Assembly (NCBI GenBank): GCA_949152475.1
Contig: OX424562.1
Coordinates: forward strand, 4,464,001 to 4,528,000
Source: Terebella lapidaria
Taxonomy: Eukaryota > Annelida > Polychaeta > Terebellida > Terebellidae
Direction: 5' to 3'
DNA: 64,000 nucleotides
The notes under the pieces are model-generated. The model was not told where the DNA came from. It ran no database searches and saw only the letters and a program-made list of their open reading frames with translations. This document shows, piece after piece, positions 11,734-20,800 of this stretch (positions are counted from its first letter, which is position 1; every line of letters starts with the position of its first letter). The position numbers and the translations under genes are program-made.

Positions 11734-12179
11734 TGTAAGATCCACATTACAGTAATTAAATCAGTTCAAAATGTTCGTTAATTATTATCAGAAAATGTAA
11801 TCTGGATGGGCCATCTGCCCTTGCATGTCATGTACACATGAAGCTAGGTGTTTCATTAAGTGACTCCAACCCCTGCTGTTCCGGATACTGATTAAGATGC
11901 CAAGTCCCGCCAGGGGACTGTAATCACAGCTAGTCTGTGTTTATTCAATGTACATGTACAGGGGAGGAGTCAGGATCCAATTAATGTGCTCTACCTTGTT
12001 CATATATGCCGGCAAGGCTTTCAATAAAGTCAGTTTTTGGATTTGACTTCAAACTATACACATCGTTGTTGTCTCTCTATAAACACAGAACCCAGGCTGG
12101 CTGGCTTTGGCCAGTCCGGCCTGGACAGAAATACAGACTTGTGAAGTTTGTGTAAACAGAAAAAAGCACAAATTTTACA
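11734..12179 (+). repeat. 3' LTR of the nested retrotransposon
   Basis: 446 bp, same ends as the 5' LTR. Preceded by the purine tract gagagaggg and followed by the CTAG duplication. Confidence 0.85.
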
Positions 12180-12183
12180 CTAG

Positions 12184-12664
12184 GACGCACACGAGGCTCG
12201 CCATTAGCTTTGTGTTCCCTGGGTCTGAGTAGAGGGCTCCTAGAGCCCTGGGGACGATTTCCATGGGGAGGCCCGGGCTGGGAGAGACAAGTTGCTGACT
12301 CGGGGGCGTACGCCCTGTGGATCGCCAGTTCTCTCCCTTCCCGGGACGTGTGACAGAGGCTCTGGCCAGCATGTCGGACTGTACGGGGTTCCGTCCCCGA
12401 GGCAGACCGCGGCTCGCCAGGCCCCGCCAGTTAACACCGTAGGGATGAACTAGTTTCTGAACGGTGTCCGTAGGCCTGGGAGTGTCGGGTGGGCTGTTAC
12501 CTGGTTACCGTTAATGCTGAAGTAGTTACCGTGTCCGCAGCGACCTCCGGTGAGCGGCCCTGCCGCAAGGATCCGGAATAGCGGATGCGCGTCCGCAAGG
12601 ACTCGGATGAGAGAGGACTATCCTCGAGGATCCCGAGGAGCGGACGGTAGTCAATAACTTTACA
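12184..12664 (+). mobile_element. Solo LTR, family L1, copy B, 3' part
   Basis: Continues copy B after the nested retrotransposon. It is nearly identical to copy A from the gacgcac word onward and ends AACTTTACA. It is followed by ATTG, the partner of ATTC at 9,894-9,897. Confidence 0.75.
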
Positions 12665-12791
12665 ATTGAATCTGTAAAATCGTGGTTATAACATATTATT
12701 ATTTCATTAATATCATGTATACAATGGACAAATTTTATCGTCATTATTATTTGTTACTATTACATATTGCATGTATCAAACAGAATAATTT

Positions 12792-12830
12792 CACTCTGAT
12801 ATATTCATCACTCGTCAATATATCAGAGTG
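12792..12830. other. Perfect 14-bp-stem hairpin
   Basis: CACTCTGATATATT (12,792-12,805) and AATATATCAGAGTG (12,817-12,830) are exact reverse complements around an 11-base loop. It lies alone in AT-rich sequence. No U-run follows immediately and no gene is near, so no function is assigned. Confidence 0.6.
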
Positions 12831-13852
12831 GTTGAATCATGTGTAGAGATACAAAATTATGTCAGTAAAATTTTGACAGCGCATATCTTTCTGTTGTTAT
12901 CCATGTTATCGGTCTGGCTTCCTATTGTGACAATAAAATTGAGTGAAATACTGACCGGAGTCTTTTTTATTTGATCAACAAAGAACACGGTTTCGTGTAC
13001 AATAACCTATACTGAACAAAATAATATAAACGAAAAAATAAGCCTATTTGACATGGGGAGGTTATATTTTGTCCAGCATGTTCACTGTACAACTCGGCAT
13101 GAATGGAATTACTTATAATGTAATGGGTGTTTAATTTTCTTCCCTATACTAGAATAACTGTGTGTATGTCAGGCTCCAGTCTTTTGTGGATATCAAAAAG
13201 TTTCTGATGCATTCAAATAAATCTGTTAACATATGGAAAATACCTATAGCCGTGGTAAGGAAAAAATATGTATATGTTCTTGTATAAATGTTCAACAAGT
13301 GAATTCATTAATAAGCAAAGATATGTCATTGTACCAGTTCAATATTTGGAAGAAAATAATGTTGGGCAATATTAAATTTTTTTTTGTGCTTGCAAGCATT
13401 AATTTGAACGAAAATTGCATAATTTGAACTATTCACCATCCAGCATCAGGCATTCAAAAGTCCTTTGCGTTTTGGAACATAAGGCGCCAAAGTTCTAGAA
13501 TATACGCACGAATACGGCATAACTCACTATCATATACTCGTATACAGTAGTGAGCATACTGATTCATGTATGCATGTTCGCGTGACGCTATACAGAAATC
13601 TACTTTTTTCTAGAGTATCCTGCTTGCGTGAAATTACGGTACCGGGCGGCCGTTGTCATGGAGTCGCGTTGTGATGTCTCGCAGTTCCAGTCTCGTTGTT
13701 TGTCCACGACACAAAAAAGTCATCTAGCTGCCGTATTCATGTTATATACTCGAATAAAAAATGCAATAACCGATTGAGGAACGCTCGTGAAACCATATTG
13801 CGAAACGATGCTTCGCAAAAAAAAAAAATCACTGAGCGGTGAAATTCGCTCC
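12831..13852. other. Non-coding interior of FB-A
   Basis: About 1 kb of mostly AT-rich sequence with a short GC-richer patch at 13,630-13,720 (taccgggcggccgttgtc). Open frames here are short and of unlikely composition. Confidence 0.4.
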
Positions 13853-14056
13853 CAGATCGCTTCCGGTCAAAATTCGCAGAGATGAAAATTGTGATCATAG
13901 TAGCTGGGACTATCTTTAGTTTTTGCTGCTTTCAGTGCTTTGGTGTTATTTTCCCAGATCGCTTCCGGTCAAAATTCGCAGAGATGAAAATTGTGATCAT
14001 AGTAGCTGGGACTATCTTTAGTTTTTGCTGCTTTCAGTGCTTTGGTGTTTTTTTCT
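13853..14056 (+). repeat. 102-bp tandem duplication with an in-frame hydrophobic reading frame
   Basis: Two essentially identical 102-bp units follow each other (cagatcgcttccggtc begins near 13,853 and 13,955). Since 102 is 34 codons, the plus-strand frame from 13,882 to 14,076 repeats a hydrophobic stretch (IVIIVAGTIF...FCCFQCFG) twice. It resembles a signal peptide or membrane helix. With no upstream gene context it is treated as a repeat rather than a gene. Confidence 0.6.
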
Positions 14057-14094
14057 CGGACATGCAATACCATTAGACGCGCCTCGCTGCGTTA

Positions 14095-15450
14095 TCACTT
14101 TATAAATGTCCACAATTGATTGCTAAGCTGTAAAGTAGATAATGAGGGAGATATTAGCCTTTTTGTTCTGTAACCTTGAAAATTAGGTCAAAGATCAATT
14201 CAAGGTCACGAGAATATTCAGCACATATCATTTCCTATATGTTCACAATTGATTCCTATGCTGTAAAGTCGATAATAAGCGAGATATTGGCCATTTTGTC
14301 CTGTGACCTTGAAAATTAGGTCGAAGGTCAAATTCAAGGTCATGACAATAATCAGTATATATCATTTCCTATATGTCCACAATTGATTCCTAATCTCTAA
14401 TCTCAATAGTAAGCGAGATATTTGGAAAAATGTGCCCCATTATAAAGCATAGGAGAATTGTACATGCGAAAGTCCCATTTGGGCCGAGTTTGGGCCCAAA
14501 ATGGCCCACTTCGAGCGATTTAAGGGCAACGAAACTTATACACGTCACAGGGGTGGTAAATATGAGGAGTGTTATGCATCAATAAGAAAAAAAGTCACTG
14601 AACAGTTCTTGAGAAAATGGCCGCCAAAGTAAAAAAATTGGTTGTTTTTTGTCAAAAATGGCCGCCATTTTGAAAAAAAAATGTGAAAATCCAAAAACTA
14701 AAAAATACCTCGCTCTCAAAATATTTTTAGGCATTTTTGTGCAAAATGTGGCGATTATTTGGTAACCGTAGTTTGCGACAGGTGTTCTGGCAACGCCACT
14801 GTAATATTGATCGGTCTGAGTAGAGGCCGGTGGACGTTGCTAGGGATTAGAACGTCAGGCGCTAGTGATTCTCCTCTCTACGTTATAACAATTGTGTATA
14901 CGCTGTGCACTTGCAGCCTGGGCAATATAGTCAACAGCTTGCCCAGATTCTTGGCAGTCTGTTCCCTGACGCCTTGGGGGTAACTGCAGAGCGGCGCACA
15001 GCTCATGTCCCGTCTGTAATAAGTGGGCTGCGGCCCCGGGACCAAATATATATGGAGGCCCCGGTCATGGATCATGACCGGGGATCTTGTGCGTACAGGC
15101 TCTGGTAGACTGTCGGACTGTCCGGAGTTCCATCTCCGTGTCAGGACCGTCAGCAAGGCCGGACGAACAACAAGCCCACGCTGTTGGCTCCGGGCACCCA
15201 AGTTATGGTGTACTCGGGCCTCCGGCAACGGCGACATTACTATAACTATTCATTATATGATGTGTGATGTGATGTTTGTCTACTAACCATGCTATGACGG
15301 TACTAACCTGGTTGCTACTTAACGAAGTCACATTCGTTACAAAAATTTAAAGATAAAATTGTTTACGGACGACGGACGACGGATGGACGGACGACGGACG
15401 CAACGCGATGCCAATATGTTATCGGACCAAAGGTCCGGTAGCCCAAAAAA
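14095..15450. mobile_element. FX-family element, truncated copy, interrupted by a solo LTR
   Basis: 14,095-14,420 contains three imperfect ~125-bp units, each with tgtccacaattgattcc, an agcgagatatt-like word and ccttgaaaattaggtc / caaggtcat. 14,430-14,746 carries the family words aaaatggccgccattttg. At 14,746 it is split by a solo LTR and resumes at 15,342 with taaagataaaattgttt. It ends in gacggacgac repeats and a hairpin terminus (atcggaccaaaggtccggta, 15,421-15,440). A second, separate tail of the same kind lies at 15,480-15,617. The full-size relative is 46,216-49,355. Non-coding. Confidence 0.6.
14747..15341 (+). mobile_element. Solo LTR, family L1, divergent copy C (595 bp)
   Basis: It begins TGTGGCGATT like copies A and B and ends CGTTACA. 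It is flanked by AAAA (14,743-14,746 and 15,342-15,345). Removing it restores the FX sequence tgcaaaattt, which is intact in the relative near 49,230. Internally it shares words with copy A such as tgtcggactgt and a TATA-like aaatatatatgg near 15,045, but is clearly older or from a sub-family. Open frames of about 90-120 codons inside are by-products. Confidence 0.75.
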
Positions 15451-15636
15451 TCTTTCAGAAAAGTGCTTCCCTGTATTCTTAGGCATTTTAGCGCAAATTT
15501 CGAAAAGATTCGACCGTAAATTCGAGATAAAAATAAAAATGTACGACGTATGACGGACGACGACGGATGAAGGACGCAATGCCATGCAATGGGTTATCAG
15601 ATCAAGGTTCCGTAAAAAGACATAACAATAAAAGAC

Positions 15637-15862
15637 ATTCCTCATGTGGAACCTAATGCTGTGTTTGATTTTCACATTTGTGGGCAAATGACAAAAACCG
15701 TTTTCACATTTGTGGTTAAATTTTTTTTTCACATTTGTGGGTGGATTTTTTTTCACATTTGTGGGTAATGATATTTTCACATTTGTGGGTGATTTACAAA
15801 ATTTGTTTTCACATTTGTGGGTTTTCACATTTGTGGGCGTTTTAACATTTGTGGGTTCAACA
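15637..15862 (-). repeat. FB-A right arm: inverted copy of the CACAAATGTG minisatellite
   Basis: About nine ttttcacatttgtggg units, the reverse complement of 6,467-6,743. The order of spacers (for example gatttacaaaatttg beside the outer units) matches the left arm, so the arms were once one sequence and its inverse. A 163-codon frame on the minus strand at 15,337-15,828 is simply this minisatellite read through. Confidence 0.8.
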
Positions 15863-15868
15863 GACGCC

Positions 15869-16257
15869 TTACCACCACCTGTCTGTCAGTGACATTGTGA
15901 AAACGACGGACGAACCGAGACAACAATACTCTTTCACGATCAGAGACAACGTGCTACTGACATTTATTGCTAGAAGTAATACGCTGAGCACTGGTAGACG
16001 GGATGAATCACTGGCAAGTGACATTCTACTCGAAACAAACAGGATAATGGAAATTGAGCGGCTTGACGAAGTTATCAGATATCAAAGGGCGTGTGATAGC
16101 TGAGGAGATATACCATCACAGGCTTCAAACGACTCATACTCTACAGTGACAACTAGCACTCAATAGATAATCATCAAATCATATCACTTTTCCTCGCATG
16201 TAGACAACAATATCCACGTCTTAATTGCCTGGAGTAGATTTAGTTCATTGTTTAGAC
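15869..16257 (+). repeat. Repeat R, copy 2, middle piece
   Basis: Matches copy 1 from 1,297 to about 1,680. The best part is 15,884-16,060 (ctgtctgtcagtgacattgt, and the SGRRDESLASDI-coding stretch). It lies between the FB-A and FB-B insertions and stops at the CTATCG target site of FB-B. Confidence 0.65.
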
Positions 16258-16309
16258 CTATCGTACGGAGCCTCTGAGAGGACATGGAAGAAATATTTTT
16301 AGCACATTG

Positions 16310-16522
16310 TTATTGCGTTCCCTCGCAATATTATCGCGTTCCCTCGCAATAATATTGCGTTCCCTCGCAATATTATCGCGTTCCCTCGCATTCCGGATCG
16401 CGTTCCCTCGCGATCTTATTGCGTTCCCTCGCAATCCGGATCGCGTTCCCTCGCAATCCAGATCGCGTTCCCTCGCGATATTACCGCGTTCCCTTGCGAT
16501 ATTATCGCGTTCCCTCGCGATC
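16310..16522 (+). repeat. FB-B left arm minisatellite (10 units)
   Basis: Ten 21-22-bp units with a constant GCGTTCCCTCGC core and variable edges. Most units can fold on themselves (for example ATTGCG-TTCCCT-CGCAAT and GATCGCG-TTCCCT-CGCGATC), with TTCCCT in the loop. Two more units of this arm lie beyond the array at 34,189-34,227. Confidence 0.85.
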
Positions 16523-16525
16523 TTA

Positions 16526-16995
16526 AGGGCAGTGTTCAGTAATTCGCTCAGCCAATCAGCGAGCGTTCACCTCACTTAGGCAATTTAAAGGGAAACTGTT
16601 GTTAAACATCGCCTCATATATTTTTTTAGGCCCGACTTCTGGACGAGTGTATATTCACCTGAAAGAACGCAGTGCTGGGAAATAATGACCCGGTTTTCAA
16701 GGCAGTATCTTGTTGGCGTTCTTCTCAGGTGCTGGGGAATCAAAGGGGTTTTGCATGGGCATCAGTACCCATAATTTGGGGTATTTTCACCCCGGGTCCA
16801 TTCAAGGCAGAATAGCGAAAAATCCCATGTGTCGTCAAATATATTCATGCTTACCACGCAATGCCCAATACGTTGAGGGATAAAACTAGCATAGTGGTTA
16901 GGCTGGGATTTTTTTTTAGGAAGGTGTTATGGACCGTCAAAGTAAGATCATTTAACATTGAGTTGAATGGCCAATATAATTAATATACTGTAGCC
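16526..16995 (+). mobile_element. Segment E (first copy): possible 470-bp MITE with TTA flanks
   Basis: E is flanked by TTA on both sides in every monomer. Its ends are weakly inverted: TAAGGGCAGTGTTCAGTAATT at the left against the complement TAAGGCTACAGTATATTAATT at the right, sharing TAAGG and about 14 of 21 positions. A 3-bp TTA duplication and a GGG-type end fit PIF/Harbinger-like MITEs. The terminal match is poor, so this is a hypothesis. It contains a CCAAT word (cagccaatcagcgagcg). Confidence 0.4.
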
Positions 16996-16998
16996 TTA

Positions 16999-17845
16999 AC
17001 TGGTTACACAATTTTCACTCTGCGTGGCCTGGGAGCGCAAAAAATGTCATAATTTGTTTGACTAGGTAACAGTTGAAGGTTCCCGACCTAATTCAATGTT
17101 CATTTGCCGTGTTTTGTGTGGTTAAGGAGGAAATTGTGGAATACACATAAATCACATGGTCGGTCGGCATACAAAAAATGTTCTAACTATCCTCAGCAGC
17201 TAAATTATGACTTGAATTTCAATTTGTGTGCACAATATTAACGATACTGATCCATTTCAATAGCTTAGCCTTCTACAGGTGTCAGGGACTAGGAAATTTT
17301 CACCACCGGTCCAGATCACAAGAAGTGAGGTCGGCCCTATGCCGAGCGCACGCTTATCATAAGCAGCCCCCCTGACCCTCACATCATTCTAGAGACACAA
17401 GGTTGCATGCAATTAATAACCCCTTGATATTCTTGACTCTCTAAATAAATTATTAGTGGTTTGTTACGTTTCACATGGGTTCTATAGATAATTTTCCGTT
17501 TTTAGTGTGATAAATTCACGGTTTTCTTTAATCTTACTTTACTAAATAATCCAAACTGCCATTGAATTATACCAACGATTGGGTCTTGGTGCTAATTGCA
17601 CTTATATTCTATACTTATTTTGAAATTTTCAAGGCTTTTGCATGAAAACTCAATGAGTTTTCAACAATTTCAATTCTAAGAATTTGGCAGACTGGCAAAT
17701 CCCAGCACATGTAGCATATGTATTAAATGGGCTGAAACAGAGAATTGAACCGGGATATCAGGTTTATATTTCGTTTCACAATTGCATACATATAAGACTA
17801 CCTACTGACAAAATATAATTCATATATCTCAGAAACGCCTATATA
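16999..17845 (+). repeat. Segment S (first copy) of the satellite monomer
   Basis: 847-bp segment between E copies (844 bp where aag is missing). On the minus strand it contains an imperfect Pol III B-box-like word (GGTTCAATTC, 17,742-17,751) and an A-box-like word (gtcagtaggtagtc, about 17,797-17,810) roughly 55-60 bases upstream. No protein-coding frame. Origin unknown. Confidence 0.5.
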
Positions 17846-20800
17846 TTAAGGGCAGTGTTCAGTAATTCGCTCAGCCAATCAGCGAGCGTTCACCTCACTT
17901 AGGCAATTTAAAGGGAAACTGCTGTTAAACATCGCCTCATATATTTTTTTAGGCCCGACTTCTGGACGAGTGTATATTCACCTGAAAGAACGCAGTGCTG
18001 GGAAATAATGACCCGGTTTTCAAGGCAGTATCTTGTTGGCGTTCTTCTCAGGTGCTGGGGAATCAAAGGGGTTTTGCATGGGCATCAGTACCCATAATTT
18101 GGGGTATTTTCACCCCGGGTCCATTCAAGGCAGAATAGCGAAAAATCCCATGTGTCGTCAAATATATTCATGCTTACCACGCAATGCCCAATACGTTGAG
18201 GGATAAAACTAGCATAGTGGTTAGGCTGGGATTTTTTTTTAGGAAGGTGTTATGGACCGTCAAAGTAAGATCATTTAACATTGAGTTGAATGGCCAATAT
18301 AATTAATATACTGTAGCCTTAACTGGTTACACAATTTTCACTCTGCGTGGCCTGGGAGCGCAAAAAATGTCATAATTTGTTTGACTAGGTAACAGTTGAA
18401 GGTTCCCGACCTAATTCAATGTTCATTTGCCGTGTTTTGTGTGGTTAAGGAGGAAATTGTGGAATACACATAAATCACATGGTCGGTCGGCATACAAAAA
18501 ATGTTCTAACTATCCTCAGCAGCTAAATTATGACTTGAATTTCAATTTGTGTGCACAATATTAACGATACTGATCCATTTCAATAGCTTAGCCTTCTACA
18601 GGTGTCAGGGACTAGGAAATTTTCACCACCGGTCCAGATCACAAGTGAGGTCGGCCCTATGCCGAGCGCACGCTTATCATAAGCAGCCCCCCTGACCCTC
18701 ACATCATTCTAGAGACACAAGGTTGCATGCAATTAATAACCCCTTGATATTCTTGACTCTCTAAATAAATTATTAGTGGTTTGTTACGTTTCACATGGGT
18801 TCTATAGATAATTTTCCGTTTTTAGTGTGATAAATTCACGGTTTTCTTTAATCTTACTTTACTAAATAATCCAAACTGCCATTGAATTATACCAACGATT
18901 GGGTCTTGGTGCTAATTGCACTTATATTCTATACTTATTTTGAAATTTTCAAGGCTTTTGCATGAAAACTCAATGAGTTTTCAACAATTTCAATTCTAAG
19001 AATTTGGCAGACTGGCAAATCCCAGCACATGTAGCATATGTATTAAATGGGCTGAAACAGAGAATTGAACCGGGATATCAGGTTTATATTTCGTTTCACA
19101 ATTGCATACATATAAGACTACCTACTGACAAAATATAATTCATATATCTCAGAAACGCCTATATATTAAGGGCAGTGTTCAGTAATTCGCTCAGCCAATC
19201 AGCGAGCGTTCACCTCACTTAGGCAATTTAAAGGGAAACTGTTGTTAAACATCGCCTCATATATTTTTTTAGGCCCGACTTCTGGACGAGTGTATATTCA
19301 CCTGAAAGAACGCAGTGCTGGGAAATAATGACCCGGTTTTCAAGGCAGTATCTTGTTGGCGTTCTTCTCAGGTGCTGGGGAATCAAAGGGGTTTTGCATG
19401 GGCATCAGTACCCATAATTTGGGGTATTTTCACCCCGGGTCCATTCAAGGCAGAATAGCGAAAAATCCCATGTGTCGTCAAATATATTCATGCTTACCAC
19501 GCAATGCCCAATACGTTGAGGGATAAAACTAGCATAGTGGTTAGGCTGGGATTTTTTTTTAGGAAGGTGTTATGGACCGTCAAAGTAAGATCATTTAACA
19601 TTGAGTTGAATGGCCAATATAATTAATATACTGTAGCCTTAACTGGTTACACAATTTTCACTCTGCGTGGCCTGGGAGCGCAAAAAATGTCATAATTTGT
19701 TTGACTAGGTAACAGTTGAAGGTTCCCGACCTAATTCAATGTTCATTTGCCGTGTTTTGTGTGGTTAAGGAGGAAATTGTGGAATACACATAAATCACAT
19801 GGTCGGTCGGCATACAAAAAATGTTCTAACTATCCTCAGCAGCTAAATTATGACTTGAATTTCAATTTGTGTGCACAATATTAACGATACTGATCCATTT
19901 CAATAGCTTAGCCTTCTACAGGTGTCAGGGACTAGGAAATTTTCACCACCGGTCCAGATCACAAGAAGTGAGGTCGGCCCTATGCCGAGCGCACGCTTAT
20001 CATAAGCAGCCCCCCTGACCCTCACATCATTCTAGAGACACAAGGTTGCATGCAATTAATAACCCCTTGATATTCTTGACTCTCTAAATAAATTATTAGT
20101 GGTTTGTTACGTTTCACATGGGTTCTATAGATAATTTTCCGTTTTTAGTGTGATAAATTCACGGTTTTCTTTAATCTTACTTTACTAAATAATCCAAACT
20201 GCCATTGAATTATACCAACGATTGGGTCTTGGTGCTAATTGCACTTATATTCTATACTTATTTTGAAATTTTCAAGGCTTTTGCATGAAAACTCAATGAG
20301 TTTTCAACAATTTCAATTCTAAGAATTTGGCAGACTGGCAAATCCCAGCACATGTAGCATATGTATTAAATGGGCTGAAACAGAGAATTGAACCGGGATA
20401 TCAGGTTTATATTTCGTTTCACAATTGCATACATATAAGACTACCTACTGACAAAATATAATTCATATATCTCAGAAACGCCTATATATTAAGGGCAGTG
20501 TTCAGTAATTCGCTCAGCCAATCAGCGAGCGTTCACCTCACTTAGGCAATTTAAAGGGAAACTGCTGTTAAACATCGCCTCATATATTTTTTTAGGCCCG
20601 ACTTCTGGACGAGTGTATATTCACCTGAAAGAACGCAGTGCTGGGAAATAATGACCCGGTTTTCAAGGCAGTATCTTGTTGGCGTTCTTCTCAGGTGCTG
20701 GGGAATCAAAGGGGTTTTGCATGGGCATCAGTACCCATAATTTGGGGTATTTTCACCCCGGGTCCATTCAAGGCAGAATAGCGAAAAATCCCATGTGTCG

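Larger units (their letters stand above)
10153..12179 (+). mobile_element. Non-autonomous LTR retrotransposon, 2,027 bp, nested in solo LTR B
   Basis: Two 446-bp direct repeats (10,153-10,598 and 11,734-12,179) begin TGTAAGATCC and end TTTTACA. They enclose a 1,135-bp internal region, and the whole is flanked by the duplication CTAG (10,149-10,152 and 12,180-12,183). A primer-binding-site candidate, TGGCGTCGCGTTTGGCC, starts two bases after the left LTR. A purine-rich tract (gagagaggg) precedes the right LTR. The internal region has only short open frames (for example 10,744-11,028) and no recognisable gag, protease, reverse transcriptase or integrase, so it resembles TRIM/LARD-type elements that need proteins from elsewhere. 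The two LTRs are almost identical, so the insertion is fairly young. Strand is set by the LTR/PBS order. Confidence 0.85.
6467..15862. mobile_element. FB-A: 9.4-kb foldback element inserted in repeat R
   Basis: The outer ends are inverted (tgttgaaccc at 6,467 and gggttcaaca ending at 15,862). They continue inward as long inverted arms of minisatellite. The flanks carry an imperfect 6-bp duplication, GACGTC (6,461-6,466) and GACGCC (15,863-15,868). The paralogous empty site at 1,287-1,300 reads GATGTC-TTGCCACC, which supports insertion at this exact point. No transposase frame was seen, so the element is non-autonomous. The interior is a graveyard of later insertions: a partial duplication, a small hairpin element, three solo LTRs, one LTR retrotransposon and an FX copy. 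Superfamily unknown; a 6-bp duplication excludes none of the rarer DNA transposon groups. Confidence 0.75.

Noticed and set aside
8643..12664. One LTR retrotransposon bounded by LTRs A and B
   Set aside because: Each LTR has its own 4-bp flanking duplication, there is no primer-binding site after A, and the outer flanks (TTTA and ATTG) do not match each other.
14878..15237. 119-codon minus-strand ORF
   Set aside because: It lies inside solo LTR C and has no counterpart in copies A and B.
15337..15828. 163-codon minus-strand ORF, the longest in the left half
   Set aside because: It runs through FX terminal repeats and the CACAAATGTG minisatellite of FB-A and has no domain-like content.
16307..16579. 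90-codon ORF of RSLAI repeats on the plus strand
   Set aside because: It is the FB-B minisatellite (21-22-bp units) read in one frame; the mirrored frame at 34,170-34,571 arises the same way.
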